Assembly (NCBI GenBank): GCA_036703255.1
Contig: DATNPL010000153.1
Location: 1-64,000, forward strand
Origin: Drouetiella sp036703255
GTDB lineage: Bacteria; Cyanobacteriota; Cyanobacteriia; Elainellales; Elainellaceae
Length of the DNA stretch: 64,000 bases
Direction: 5' to 3'
Each line of letters opens with the position of its first letter. The first letter of the stretch is position 1. The notes under the pieces are model-generated. The model was not told the DNA's origin. It did no database searches and saw nothing but the letters and a program-made list of their open reading frames with translations. Of the stretch, positions 41,292-49,689 are shown one piece after another. Position numbers and translations under genes: made by a program.

Positions 41292-42980
41292 ATGGATGCA
41301 AGCGTTCCGTCTGGAATTCAAACCCTATCTGAAGAGGTTGTTCACTTAATTGCCGCCGGAGAGGTGATTGACTCTCTGGCCGCTGTTGTGCGGGAACTTG
41401 CCGAAAATGCTCTGGATGCTGGAGCCAGCCGAATTAGTATCTCGGTTTGGGCTGAGCAGTGGCGAGTCAGGGTGGCGGACAATGGGCGCGGCATGGAGCG
41501 GCATGATTTGCAGCAGGCCGCTTTGCCCCACAGCACCAGCAAAATCCGCAGCAGCGCTGATTTATGGCGAGTGCATAGCTTAGGCTTTCGGGGTGAAGCC
41601 CTGCATAGCTTGGCTCAATTGGCTGATCTAGAGATTTGCAGCCGCAGCCATGCCGATGAAGGCTGGCGCATCCGCTACAACAGTCAGGGTGAGCCTATTT
41701 ACACGGAGGCTGTGGCGATCGCTCCCGGCACGATTGTGACTGTGTCGCATCTGTTTGCCAACTGGATGCCGCGCCGTCAGGGTTTGCCGTCTGCGGCGCA
41801 GCAACTTCGCGCTATCCAGTTGGTGATTCAGCAGCTTGCCCTTTGCCATCCCCAAGTTACCTGGCAACTGGAACAAGAGGCGATCGCATCCGTGGCTCAT
41901 GAAACCCGCCCTTGGTTCACCTTGTGGGCAGGCGCATCGGCTCAGCAAATTTTGCCGCAGCTCTTGCGAGATGTGCAGTCGGGCGATCTGCAAGAATGGA
42001 GCAGCCCAGATGCGACGCTTTACCTGCTGCTGGGTTTGCCCGATCGCTGTCATCGCCATCGTCCAGATTGGGTCAAGGTGGCGGTCAATGGCCGCATCGT
42101 CAAAATTCCAGAGCTAGAGCAGGTGATTTTTGCTGCACTGCGCCGCACCCTGCCGCGCGATCGCCATCCCGTCTGCTTCCTGCATTTGCATTTGCCGCCC
42201 GGTCAAATTGACTGGAACCGCCACCCCGCAAAAGCTGAAATTTATTTGCATCATTTAGAAGACTGGAAAACGCAGATTGCAGCCGCGATCGATGCAGCCC
42301 TGCGCCTCAACCCCAGCAGCGTTGCAGACTCTGCCTACAATAGCCGGATTGGACAGGTGATTCGAGCTGCTGAAACTGCCGGGAGCTATGGAGATGCCGA
42401 CGAGGACAGTTCTGCTCCAGATGTACCGATCGCTCCGCTGATTCCGCTCAAGGCGCTGGCTCAGATTCACCAGATGTATATTTTGGCAGAACACCCCGAA
42501 GGCATGTGGCTGATTGAGCAGCATATCGCCCATGAGCGGGTGCTGTATGAACAGTTGCGCGATCGCTGGCAGCTCGTTCCACTAGAGCCGCCCGTGATTT
42601 TGAACCAGCTTTTGCCGACCCAGATCGAGCAGCTTCAGCGCTTGGGCATAGCTGTAGAATCCTTTGGCGATAGGCTTTGGGCTGTGCGGCTGGCTCCAGA
42701 ACCTTTGGCGCAGCGGAGCGACTGTGCCGAAGCGCTGACAGAGCTGAGCTTGGGTGGAGATTTAGATACGGCGATCGTGGCTACGGCCTGTCGCACCGCC
42801 ATTCGCAATGGTACGCCGCTCAGCCTAGAGGAGATGCAGTCGCTGCTGAATCAGTGGCAAAATACGCGCAATCCGCGAACCTGTCCGCATGGTCGCCCGA
42901 TCTATTTGCAGCTTGAAGAGTCTAGCCTATCGAAGTTTTTCCGACGACATTGGGTGATTGGTAAAAGCCACGGCATTTAA
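41292..42980 (+). CDS. mutL: DNA mismatch repair protein MutL
   Basis: A 562-aa GHKL ATPase of methyl-independent mismatch repair. N-terminal motifs are IAAGEVIDSLAAVVRELAENA (split here as IAAGEVIDS, VRELAENALDAGA), DNGRGM and HSLGFRGEALHSLA. The C-terminal nuclease-type motif DQHAxxE appears as EQHIAHERVLYE, with the zinc-site segments ACRTAIRNG and CPHGRP intact, so it may be the endonuclease type with an altered first Asp. ATG follows GGAGGA by five bases and gives MDASVPSGIQTL; a longer in-frame ORF upstream was rejected. It is convergent with padR, seven bases apart. Confidence 0.94.
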   Translation: MDASVPSGIQTLSEEVVHLIAAGEVIDSLAAVVRELAENALDAGASRISISVWAEQWRVRVADNGRGMERHDLQQAALPHSTSKIRSSADLWRVHSLGFRGEALHSLAQLADLEICSRSHADEGWRIRYNSQGEPIYTEAVAIAPGTIVTVSHLFANWMPRRQGLPSAAQQLRAIQLVIQQLALCHPQVTWQLEQEAIASVAHETRPWFTLWAGASAQQILPQLLRDVQSGDLQEWSSPDATLYLLLGLPDRCHRHRPDWVKVAVNGRIVKIPELEQVIFAALRRTLPRDRHPVCFLHLHLPPGQIDWNRHPAKAEIYLHHLEDWKTQIAAAIDAALRLNPSSVADSAYNSRIGQVIRAAETAGSYGDADEDSSAPDVPIAPLIPLKALAQIHQMYILAEHPEGMWLIEQHIAHERVLYEQLRDRWQLVPLEPPVILNQLLPTQIEQLQRLGIAVESFGDRLWAVRLAPEPLAQRSDCAEALTELSLGGDLDTAIVATACRTAIRNGTPLSLEEMQSLLNQWQNTRNPRTCPHGRPIYLQLEESSLSKFFRRHWVIGKSHGI

Positions 42981-42987
42981 CCCGCCG

Positions 42988-43527
42988 TTACTCTTCTCCC
43001 AGTAGAGCGATCGCCTCTTCGCACCAGGCCACCCAGTCTGCCTCATAGCGGATGCCACGACGGATAGAGAGGTAGCAAAACTTTTGTTCACGAGACAGAG
43101 CGGCAACCTGCGGAAATTCTTGACGCTCTATTTCTTTGAGCACCGCCAGCTTATCGAGATGAATCTGGCGGCGACGTTTTAGCTCATCCAGCATCGCCAA
43201 ATTAGGTACCAAAAAGCCCGCCAACGTCTTGATCATCAAGTCCTCTCGGATGACCGTAGGCACGCTAGGCGTCAAGATCCAATGGGCTAAATGCTCTTGC
43301 CCTAACGCAGTAATACTGTAGAGATTCTTGTTGGGACGACCTGTTTGCGCGATCGTTTCAGAACTGACCCAGCCTTGTTTTTCCAGCTCCCGCAGCTCTT
43401 TATAAATTTGCTGATGGGAAGCCATCCAATAGCAGCTAATCGATTCATCAAACCGCTTCACTAAGTCGTAGCCGCTACAGGCACCATCTACCAACAGCGA
43501 AGCCAAAAGTGCGTGTGCTAAAGCCAT
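42988..43527 (-). CDS. PadR-family transcriptional regulator
   Basis: A 179-aa winged-helix repressor of the PadR family. The N-terminal domain shows LLASLLVDGACSGYDLVKRF and QQIYKELRELEKQGWV, with the wing at TGRPNKNLYSIT. The C-terminal half is the helical dimerisation domain. Its start lies about 20 bases from a cluster of TGCAT boxes and 257 bases from devB, which it faces away from, so it likely represses itself and perhaps the dev operon. The inducer is unknown. Confidence 0.92.
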   Translation of the reverse strand: MALAHALLASLLVDGACSGYDLVKRFDESISCYWMASHQQIYKELRELEKQGWVSSETIAQTGRPNKNLYSITALGQEHLAHWILTPSVPTVIREDLMIKTLAGFLVPNLAMLDELKRRRQIHLDKLAVLKEIERQEFPQVAALSREQKFCYLSIRRGIRYEADWVAWCEEAIALLGEE

Positions 43528-43544
43528 GGCTGCTCACCCTTGAC

Positions 43545-43591
43545 TAATGCATTTTTTTGCATATATACTCCTATGCATAAATATGCATATT
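43545..43591. promoter_or_regulatory. Probable PadR operator: TATGCATA boxes 10 bp apart
   Basis: Two palindromes TATGCATA start at 43572 and 43582, one helical turn apart. Further ATGCAT and TGCATA elements occur at 43547-43564. The cluster sits immediately upstream of padR, between it and devB, where an autoregulatory operator is expected. PadR family sites are often short AT-rich palindromes of this kind. Confidence 0.65.
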
Positions 43592-43626
43592 AATCATCTT
43601 AGGCTTCTTACAAAATTAAAACCAAA

Positions 43627-43673
43627 AACTTTTTTGAGAGAGTGCGGCGGAGCCGCACTCTCTCAAAAAAGTT
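43627..43673. repeat. Perfect 22-bp inverted repeat between padR and devB
   Basis: AACTTTTTTGAGAGAGTGCG continues to GGC and pairs perfectly with the downstream arm across a GGA loop. It lies about 110 bp upstream of devB. Its GC-rich apex resembles the other palindromes in this window. It could be a dispersed repeat or terminate upstream transcription. Confidence 0.85.
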
Positions 43674-43784
43674 CTTCAAGTTATTTCTCTGAAGATCCTT
43701 AGCCCGACAGTAGCCGTTCTGGATTGTTGCGACCGATCGCCCTCATGCCACTCACTTTATCTCACCCACAGTCGAGACTCCCTT

Positions 43785-44873
43785 ATGCAAACTGCAAACC
43801 CCGAAGCCAGCTTCGTGCGTAGACTGCTGCCTCGATCGCCACAGCAATGGATTTTAACAGCCGCTTTAGGAGGCGCGATCGCCACCACAGTGCTCTATAC
43901 CACCTCCCAATCGCAACCTGCCCCCAATCCCTCAGCTTCCCCCATCGCTGCCCCAGCAGCCAATGCCGTAACCGCATTAGGCCGACTAGAGCCAAAAGGG
44001 GAAGTGATCAATTTAGCAGTTTCTAGCGGGAGTCGAATTGCCCAGCTTCTAGTGCAGCAAGGAGATTTCGTCAAAACTGGGCAGGTGATTGCCGTTTTAG
44101 ACAGCCGCGATCGCCTAGAAGCCGCCTTGCTCAAAGCCCAAGAACAAGTGCGCGTCGCACAATCTCAGCTAGCCCAGGTTAAAGCCGGAGCAAAAGCCGG
44201 AGAAATTGACGCCCAAGCCGCCACCGTAGACCGACTAGAAGCAGAACTAGATAACGCCCAAACCGAGTATCAGCGATACCAAAAGCTATACCAAGAAGGC
44301 GCGATCGCCATTTCCGCACTCGACAGCAAGCGATTAGTCGCCGAAACCGCCGCCGCCCAAGTCCAGCAGGCCCAGCAGACCCTTCAAAGCATTGCCGAAG
44401 TTCGCCCCGTTGACATCCAGGCCGCCCAGGCCCAAGTCAATGACGCCCTTGCCGCCGTGCAGCAAGCCCAAGCCGAGCTAGATCTTGCCTACGTGCGATC
44501 GCCCCGCAACGGCCAAATCCTCAAAATTCATACCTGGGCCGGAGAAATCGTCGGCAGTGACGGCATCGTCGAACTCGGCCAGACTGAACAGATGTACGCC
44601 ATTGCCGAAGTTTACGAAAGCGATGTTCAACGCGTGCAAGTCGGACAACCCGCCACAATCACCAGCAGCGCCTTCACCGGAGAAGCCCAAGGCACCGTCG
44701 AGCAAATTGGCCTACAGATTCGTAAAAACGACGTACTAGACACCGACCCAACCGCCGCCGCCGACTCCAGAGTCATAGAAGTCAAAATTCGCCTTAATCC
44801 CACCAGCAGCCGTAAAGTCGCCAACTTTACCAACCTAGAAGTCACAGTGGCGATCGCCACCCCCTCCCGCTAA
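43785..44873 (+). CDS. devB: DevB-type membrane fusion protein of an ABC exporter
   Basis: A 362-aa HlyD/DevB-family periplasmic adaptor. One N-terminal helix (about 22-40, WILTAALGGAIATTVLY) anchors it. The lipoyl-type segment VSSGSRIAQLLVQQGDFVKTG-like region (VSSGSRIAQLLVQQG, then DFVKTGQVIAVLD) flanks a long coiled coil (about 120-230) rich in Ala and Gln, which reaches to the outer-membrane TolC. In heterocyst-forming species DevBCA exports glycolipids; homologues in other cyanobacteria export other lipids or stress compounds. It heads devB-devC-(HTH)-devA. Confidence 0.9.
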   Translation: MQTANPEASFVRRLLPRSPQQWILTAALGGAIATTVLYTTSQSQPAPNPSASPIAAPAANAVTALGRLEPKGEVINLAVSSGSRIAQLLVQQGDFVKTGQVIAVLDSRDRLEAALLKAQEQVRVAQSQLAQVKAGAKAGEIDAQAATVDRLEAELDNAQTEYQRYQKLYQEGAIAISALDSKRLVAETAAAQVQQAQQTLQSIAEVRPVDIQAAQAQVNDALAAVQQAQAELDLAYVRSPRNGQILKIHTWAGEIVGSDGIVELGQTEQMYAIAEVYESDVQRVQVGQPATITSSAFTGEAQGTVEQIGLQIRKNDVLDTDPTAAADSRVIEVKIRLNPTSSRKVANFTNLEVTVAIATPSR

Positions 44874-45199
44874 AAGGATGCCTAAAAGCACCCAGGAAAT
44901 TCTACTCTAAGAGACTTTAACCACCTTCGCTTCTCCCCAACCTATCTCCTACTTCACCCTCCAACACATCCCCGGACTCAATCAACGCCCGATCCCCCAC
45001 CGATGCGAAGCGACCCCTTATCCCCATCTAAAACGCCATGCGGAGGGGGTGTGGGGGACGCGCCCGTCCCCTGCTGGGGGTTTGGGGGAAACCCCCAAGG
45101 CTGTTCAGCCTTAGTCAAGTCATTCCCCAACACAATGCTCGAGAAAAACAAGCCGCACCTACCAAAACGCAAACAAGCGCATCAAGCAAATTTTTACCC
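44874..45199 (+). other. GC-rich gap between devB and devC
   Basis: A 326-base interval with no convincing gene. An in-frame extension of devC into it encodes Gly/Arg/Pro-rich sequence and was rejected. It contains three consecutive hairpins (see 45054-45112). Confidence 0.55.
45054..45112. repeat. Three consecutive hairpins in the devB-devC gap
   Basis: GGGGACG/CGTCCCC (45054-45071), GGGGGTTT/AAACCCCC (45076-45096) and AAGGCT/AGCCTT (45097-45112) fold in succession. The third is directly adjacent to the second. The set could attenuate or process the devBCA transcript. Similar GGGGGTTTGGGGG sequences are, from memory, common between cyanobacterial genes. Confidence 0.8.
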
Positions 45200-46354
45200 A
45201 TGAAACGCACCATCCCCCTCGCATGGCTTCAACTCAGCCGCGAAAAAAGTCGGCTCCTCGTCGCTATGGCAGGCATCGCCTTCGCCGACATGCTGATGTT
45301 CATGCAACTCGGCTTCAAAACCGCCCTTTACGACAGCAACACCCAACTCCATCGCAGCCTCAACGCCGATCTCATCCTAATTAGCCCTCAGGCTCGCAAC
45401 ATCACCAACCTCACCACCCTTCCCCGACGACGGCTCTACCAAGCCCTCAGCTATGACGGCATTGCCTCCGCCGAACCCCTCTATGCAGACTATGTAGACT
45501 GGAAAAATCCCCAAACCCACCTCAAAACCTCCATTTTAATGCTTGGGTTTAATCCACAGCAGTCCGCCTTTAGCCTACCCGAAGTCGAACAAAACCTCAG
45601 CAAGCTTAAAATGCCCGACACCTTCCTGTTTGACAGCGGCTCACGCGGAGACTACACCACCACCCTAGCCGCCCTGAAACAGGGAAACCCCGTCACAACT
45701 GAAATTGGCGATCGCAAGATCAAAATTAACGGCCTATTCCTCTCCGGTGCCTCCTTTGCCGCAGATGGTAACGTCATCACCAGCGACCTCAACTTTTTGC
45801 GCGTTCTGCCCAACCGCCACCCCGCCCAAGTCAGCGCCGGACTGATTAAACTCGAACCGGGCATTGATCCCCAGCAGATGGCCGCCACCCTGCGCGCCAA
45901 CCTTCCCAACGATGTCAGAGTCTTAACCCGCGCCGAATTTGCCAAAGTCGAAGAAGACTATTGGGCCAACAATACGCCGATCGGCTTCATTTTTAGTTTA
46001 GGAACAGCGATCGGTTTTATTGTCGGTATTGTGATTGTTTACCAAATTCTTTCCAACGACGTTGCCGATCACACCGCCGAATATGCCACGCTCAAAGCCA
46101 TGGGCTATCGCAATCTTTACCTGCTAGGGGTCGTGTTTCAAGAAGCATTAATCTTAGCTCTACTCGGCTACCTGCCGGGTTCAGCGATCGCCACAGGACT
46201 CTATGCCCTTACAAGAGGCGCGACAAACCTACCGCTGTTTATGACCCTAGAGCGGGCAACCACAGTTCTCGTTTTGACCCTTGTGATGTGTACGGCATCA
46301 GGTGCGATCGCCACCCGAAAACTCCGTTCAGCCGATCCTGCCGATATTTTCTAA
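45200..46354 (+). CDS. devC: DevC-type ABC exporter permease
   Basis: A 384-aa MacB/FtsX-type permease matching DevC. A single N-terminal helix (about 20-45, LLVAMAGIAFADMLMFMQLG) is followed by a large periplasmic domain (about 55-255) and three C-terminal helices (TPIGFIFSLGTAIGFIVGIV, LYLLGVVFQEALILALLGYL, and a last TTVLVLTLVMCTASGAIA). It works with DevB and DevA. ATG at MKRTIPLAWLQL is chosen because it matches the family N terminus, unlike the Gly/Arg-rich in-frame extension. The gap to devB is unusually long. Confidence 0.92.
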   Translation: MKRTIPLAWLQLSREKSRLLVAMAGIAFADMLMFMQLGFKTALYDSNTQLHRSLNADLILISPQARNITNLTTLPRRRLYQALSYDGIASAEPLYADYVDWKNPQTHLKTSILMLGFNPQQSAFSLPEVEQNLSKLKMPDTFLFDSGSRGDYTTTLAALKQGNPVTTEIGDRKIKINGLFLSGASFAADGNVITSDLNFLRVLPNRHPAQVSAGLIKLEPGIDPQQMAATLRANLPNDVRVLTRAEFAKVEEDYWANNTPIGFIFSLGTAIGFIVGIVIVYQILSNDVADHTAEYATLKAMGYRNLYLLGVVFQEALILALLGYLPGSAIATGLYALTRGATNLPLFMTLERATTVLVLTLVMCTASGAIATRKLRSADPADIF

Positions 46355-46390
46355 GTTACCGCCAGAGATACCCAAAAAGACTCCTAAATA

Positions 46391-46633
46391 ATGATCATGC
46401 AAACAACCCATATGTACCCTTCCGAAACCGCGATCGCGCCCGTCAAGCTCTCACCCCGAGAACTCGAAATCTTGCGGCTGGTTGCAGAAGGTCAGAGCAA
46501 TCCAGAAATTGCGGCAACGCTCTATCTCAGCCTCGGCACCGTCAAAACTCACGTTAGAAACATTCTCAGCAAATTTGGGGTAGGGCATCGTCTGCAAGCC
46601 GCCGTGTTCGCGCTGCGGCAGGGCTTGATCTAA
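46391..46633 (+). CDS. Stand-alone LuxR/GerE-type DNA-binding protein
   Basis: An 80-aa protein that is almost only the LuxR helix-turn-helix domain: LSPRELEILRLVAEGQSNPE, AATLYLSLGTVKTHVRNIL, then SKFGVGHRLQAAVFALRQG. The first 18 residues are a short flexible tail. There is no receiver domain, so activation by phosphorylation is not expected. It lies between devC (36 bases) and devA (35 bases) in the same direction, so it is part of the export operon and is a candidate feedback regulator. Confidence 0.9.
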   Translation: MIMQTTHMYPSETAIAPVKLSPRELEILRLVAEGQSNPEIAATLYLSLGTVKTHVRNILSKFGVGHRLQAAVFALRQGLI

Positions 46634-46668
46634 GCAAATTGAGAGTTTTTTAGAACGCAAATGCCACT

Positions 46669-47430
46669 ATGCAAAATACCTTAAACGCTCCCGAAACAGA
46701 AGCGATCGCCGCTAAAGCGCCAGTCATTACTGTTCGTCATCTCAATCATTACTTCGGTCAAGCCCAGTTACGCAAACAGGTACTCTTCGACATCAACCTG
46801 GATATTTACCCAGGAGAAATTGTGCTGATGACCGGGCCTTCAGGCTCTGGAAAAACGACGCTGTTGACCCTAACCTGCGGCTTGCGATCGCCCCAAGAAG
46901 GTAGCCTTCAGCTTTTAGGACAAGAACTTCAGGGAGCCAGCCCAGAACAGTTGATTCAAGTACGCCGCAAGATCGGCTATATTTTTCAGGCGCACAACCT
47001 GCTCAAGAGCTTAACGGCTGTGCAAAATGTGCAAATGGCTCTGCAACTGCATGACCTCCCTGCTTTAGAAGCCCGTAATAGAGCCGCCGACCTACTGCAA
47101 GCCGTGGGTTTGGCAGAACGAATGCATTATTACCCAGCCGATCTTTCTGGAGGCCAAAAACAACGTGTGGCGATCGCCCGTGCTTTGGTCAGCCATCCCA
47201 GAGTCGTCTTAGCCGATGAACCCACGGCTGCTCTAGACAGCCAATCGGGTCGAGATGTGGTCAATTTGATGCAAAAACTTGCGAGAGAGCAGAGCTGCAC
47301 TATTTTGATGGTGACGCATGACAACCGGATTTTGGATATTGCCGATCGGATCGTTTATCTGGAAGATGGCAAGCTGGCTGAAAGCCCAAAACCCAGCTTG
47401 CGATCGACTGAAGATGATAAACAGGGCTAA
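46669..47430 (+). CDS. devA: DevA-type ABC exporter ATPase
   Basis: A 253-aa ATP-binding protein of the DevA/LolD group. Walker A is MTGPSGSGKTTLLTLTCG, the signature LSGGQKQRVAIARAL and Walker B VVLADEPTAALD. The insertion QLLGQELQGASPEQLIQVRR is typical of DevA. With DevB and DevC it forms a MacAB-like tripartite exporter driven by ATP hydrolysis in the cytosol. It ends the operon; the next gene is 105 bases away with its own good ribosome-binding site. Confidence 0.94.
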   Translation: MQNTLNAPETEAIAAKAPVITVRHLNHYFGQAQLRKQVLFDINLDIYPGEIVLMTGPSGSGKTTLLTLTCGLRSPQEGSLQLLGQELQGASPEQLIQVRRKIGYIFQAHNLLKSLTAVQNVQMALQLHDLPALEARNRAADLLQAVGLAERMHYYPADLSGGQKQRVAIARALVSHPRVVLADEPTAALDSQSGRDVVNLMQKLAREQSCTILMVTHDNRILDIADRIVYLEDGKLAESPKPSLRSTEDDKQG

Positions 47431-47535
47431 AACCTCGGCAGAGGCGCGTCAACGCAACAAAAATCTCCACTCGATCGCCCAAATCTCCCTCCAAGGCGTA
47501 ATATGACTTTGTGAAGTCCAGCTTCGGAGGAGACG

Positions 47536-48927
47536 ATGCAACGACAATCTTCTGGTGGTTTGGCTTTCGGCGGTCTGGCTTTTGGCTTAAGCATAGCCGC
47601 GATCGCCCCCCTTGTTTTGACCGCTTCCGCATGGGCAGATACCCTCAACTGGTCCTACAGCCCCACCACGCAACAGCTAGAAATTACCGTGACGGGTGGT
47701 ACGCCTCGCTATTTTTTGGCCGCAGAACCTGCCCGCATTGTTCTAGACTTGCCCAACACTGAAGTTGACCCGATCGCCACCCAGCAAACCTACAGTACAG
47801 GCGCAATTCGGCAAATCCGCATCGCCCAATTTCAGCCCGGACAAGCGCGCTTGGTCATGGAACTCGCACCAGGCACCGTGCTTGCCCCCGGACAGGTGGA
47901 ACTGCGGCGCGTCGATGGCGATCGCTGGGTGTTGCGGCCGCTCTTGGTCGGTGAAGCCGTAACTCCGCCAGAAACAGCCCTCTCGCCTGCCGCCAGTCCC
48001 AGTCCGGCTGCTCCTCCCATCCCCAGAACGATCGCCACCCCCTCTATGGAATTCCCAGGCGCGATCGATGAATCGGCTGCCTCCTCTGGCTCTGCCGACT
48101 CACCCGACGACTTGCCGCCTCTAGAGCCTGGAGCCTTACAGATTCCGGTTGAGGCTCCTGCGACGGCTGCTGCTCCTACTCTAGCCGCCGCAGATCCTGA
48201 ACCCGTAGACCCTGAACCCGCAGAGAATCAGCCCGCAGAAAGTCAGCCTACAGAACGCCAAGCGGCGATCGCGCTTTCTGTGCCGCCTCCCTCCAGTGTC
48301 TCTACACCTGCCGCTGCTGAATTACCTCCAGCTACCTCTGAACCAGCCTTACCGCCTGCCACGCCCTCAACCGATTGGACAAGACCCGTCATTCAAGTGC
48401 CGACCTTAGGGCGATCGCCCGTTCCTCTAGAGCAACCGCCTGCACCGTCACCCAACGCAGACTTGCCGCCAACCCCACCCGTTTCGCTATCCGTCTTGCC
48501 GCCCGCCATCCCCAGAACGGTGATTGAGTTTGGTCAACCTTTGGTAAGTCGAGCTGATGCCGATCTGCTGCTTCCTGCGGGGACGGTCTTTAGCCTGCGT
48601 TACGCTGGCAGAGAGCCGATCGCCCTCTCGTCTGATGGCTCTCAGCAAGAGGTGCTGCTGTTAAATCAAGACCTGCGCGACGCTTCAGGCAATGTCATTG
48701 TGCCGATGAATAGCGAAGTGATTGGTCGGTTTGAAACCGGAGACAGGGGCAGTCAATTTATCGCTCAGGCGGTCAATTGGCAAGATGAAAGCTTGCTCTT
48801 AAAAGCTGAGTCAGACCTACTGCTCGGCAATCGTCGCCTTCTCGGACTCTTGGGGCGCAGCCGTCTCCGTCAGATTCAGCCTAATCAGATCATAGAAGTG
48901 CGGCTGATAGAGGATCTGCTCAGATAA
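47536..48927 (+). CDS. AMIN-domain periplasmic protein
   Basis: A 463-aa exported protein. A signal peptide covers about 1-35 (cleavage near SAWADTLN). The AMIN domain (about 38-140: WSYSPTTQQLEITVTGG, RIVLDLPNTEV, IRQIRIAQFQPGQARLVMEL) binds peptidoglycan or other polymers. A very Pro/Ala/Glu-rich linker (about 150-325) leads to a C-terminal domain, starting TVIEFGQPL and ending near IIEVRLIEDLL. The protein probably spans the cell wall. A strong GGAGGAG precedes the ATG. AMIN proteins often act in cell wall modification or secretion; its partner here is unknown. Confidence 0.9.
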   Translation: MQRQSSGGLAFGGLAFGLSIAAIAPLVLTASAWADTLNWSYSPTTQQLEITVTGGTPRYFLAAEPARIVLDLPNTEVDPIATQQTYSTGAIRQIRIAQFQPGQARLVMELAPGTVLAPGQVELRRVDGDRWVLRPLLVGEAVTPPETALSPAASPSPAAPPIPRTIATPSMEFPGAIDESAASSGSADSPDDLPPLEPGALQIPVEAPATAAAPTLAAADPEPVDPEPAENQPAESQPTERQAAIALSVPPPSSVSTPAAAELPPATSEPALPPATPSTDWTRPVIQVPTLGRSPVPLEQPPAPSPNADLPPTPPVSLSVLPPAIPRTVIEFGQPLVSRADADLLLPAGTVFSLRYAGREPIALSSDGSQQEVLLLNQDLRDASGNVIVPMNSEVIGRFETGDRGSQFIAQAVNWQDESLLLKAESDLLLGNRRLLGLLGRSRLRQIQPNQIIEVRLIEDLLR

Positions 48928-49013
48928 GCCCAGCGGCATTGCCAACTCAACCTCTGGCGTAGCTCGTTGCGCGGTTCCGCGCAGCGCTTTCAAAAAAGCA
49001 TTTGCGCGATCGA

Positions 49014-49661
49014 TTAGTGATTGACCAAGACTTCGGTTTCTGCTGCGGCAGCCGCCATCCATTCTTGCATGGCCGGAAGGGCTGAAATGGATCCTGCATA
49101 GGCTTGAGCGATCGTATTCAACGGCACCCCATAGGTAATAAAGCGCGAAACAACGGGCGCAAACATGGCATCTGCGATCGTGAAGTGACCAAACAAAAAG
49201 TCGCCCCCCTCGCCAAACTGCTGCCGACAGGTAAACCACAAAGAAAGAATGCGATCGATATCGGCTTGCACTTCCGGCAGGGTGCCGTTCCAGCCAAAGC
49301 GACTGCGGCAATCCATCGGCAGCCTCTGCCGCAGAGCTGCAAATCCGGCATGCATCTCGGCGCTGACGCAGCGAGCCATTGCTCTTTTGTGGGCATCCGC
49401 AGGCCAGAGATGGCGATCGGCAAACTGCTCGGCAAGGTACTCACAAAGGGCGATCGATTCCCACAGCAAAAGGTCGCCATGTCGCAAAGCCGGAACTTTG
49501 CCTGTGGGTGAGTGCTGTAAAATCTGCGATCGTGTTTGGGGCGTGTCTAAAGGAATGCGGATTTCCTCAAATTCTGCTCCTGTCTGCTTCAGCGCCAGCC
49601 AAGCTCGGAGCGACCAGGAAGAGTAGTTTTTATTGCCGATGATTAAAGTTAGAGGGGGCAT
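49014..49661 (-). CDS. Glutathione S-transferase family protein
   Basis: A 215-aa GST. The thioredoxin-like N-terminal domain contains IGNKNYSSWSLRAWLALKQT with a likely catalytic Ser/Tyr, the cis-Pro motif GKVPALRHGD and the LWESIALCEYL glutathione-binding segment. The C-terminal helical domain shows GHFTIADAMFAPVVSRF. It may detoxify electrophiles or reduce peroxides; no specific partner is seen. It is divergent from nothing and lies 28 bases before a LivF-type gene on the same strand. Confidence 0.9.
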   Translation of the reverse strand: MPPLTLIIGNKNYSSWSLRAWLALKQTGAEFEEIRIPLDTPQTRSQILQHSPTGKVPALRHGDLLLWESIALCEYLAEQFADRHLWPADAHKRAMARCVSAEMHAGFAALRQRLPMDCRSRFGWNGTLPEVQADIDRILSLWFTCRQQFGEGGDFLFGHFTIADAMFAPVVSRFITYGVPLNTIAQAYAGSISALPAMQEWMAAAAAETEVLVNH

Positions 49662-49689
49662 AGATAGAAATCGGGGGTGAAGAATGGGG

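Noticed and set aside
45038..45199. 54-residue N-terminal extension of devC
   Set aside because: Gly/Arg/Pro-rich sequence derived from the hairpin repeats; the family N terminus matches the ATG at 45200.
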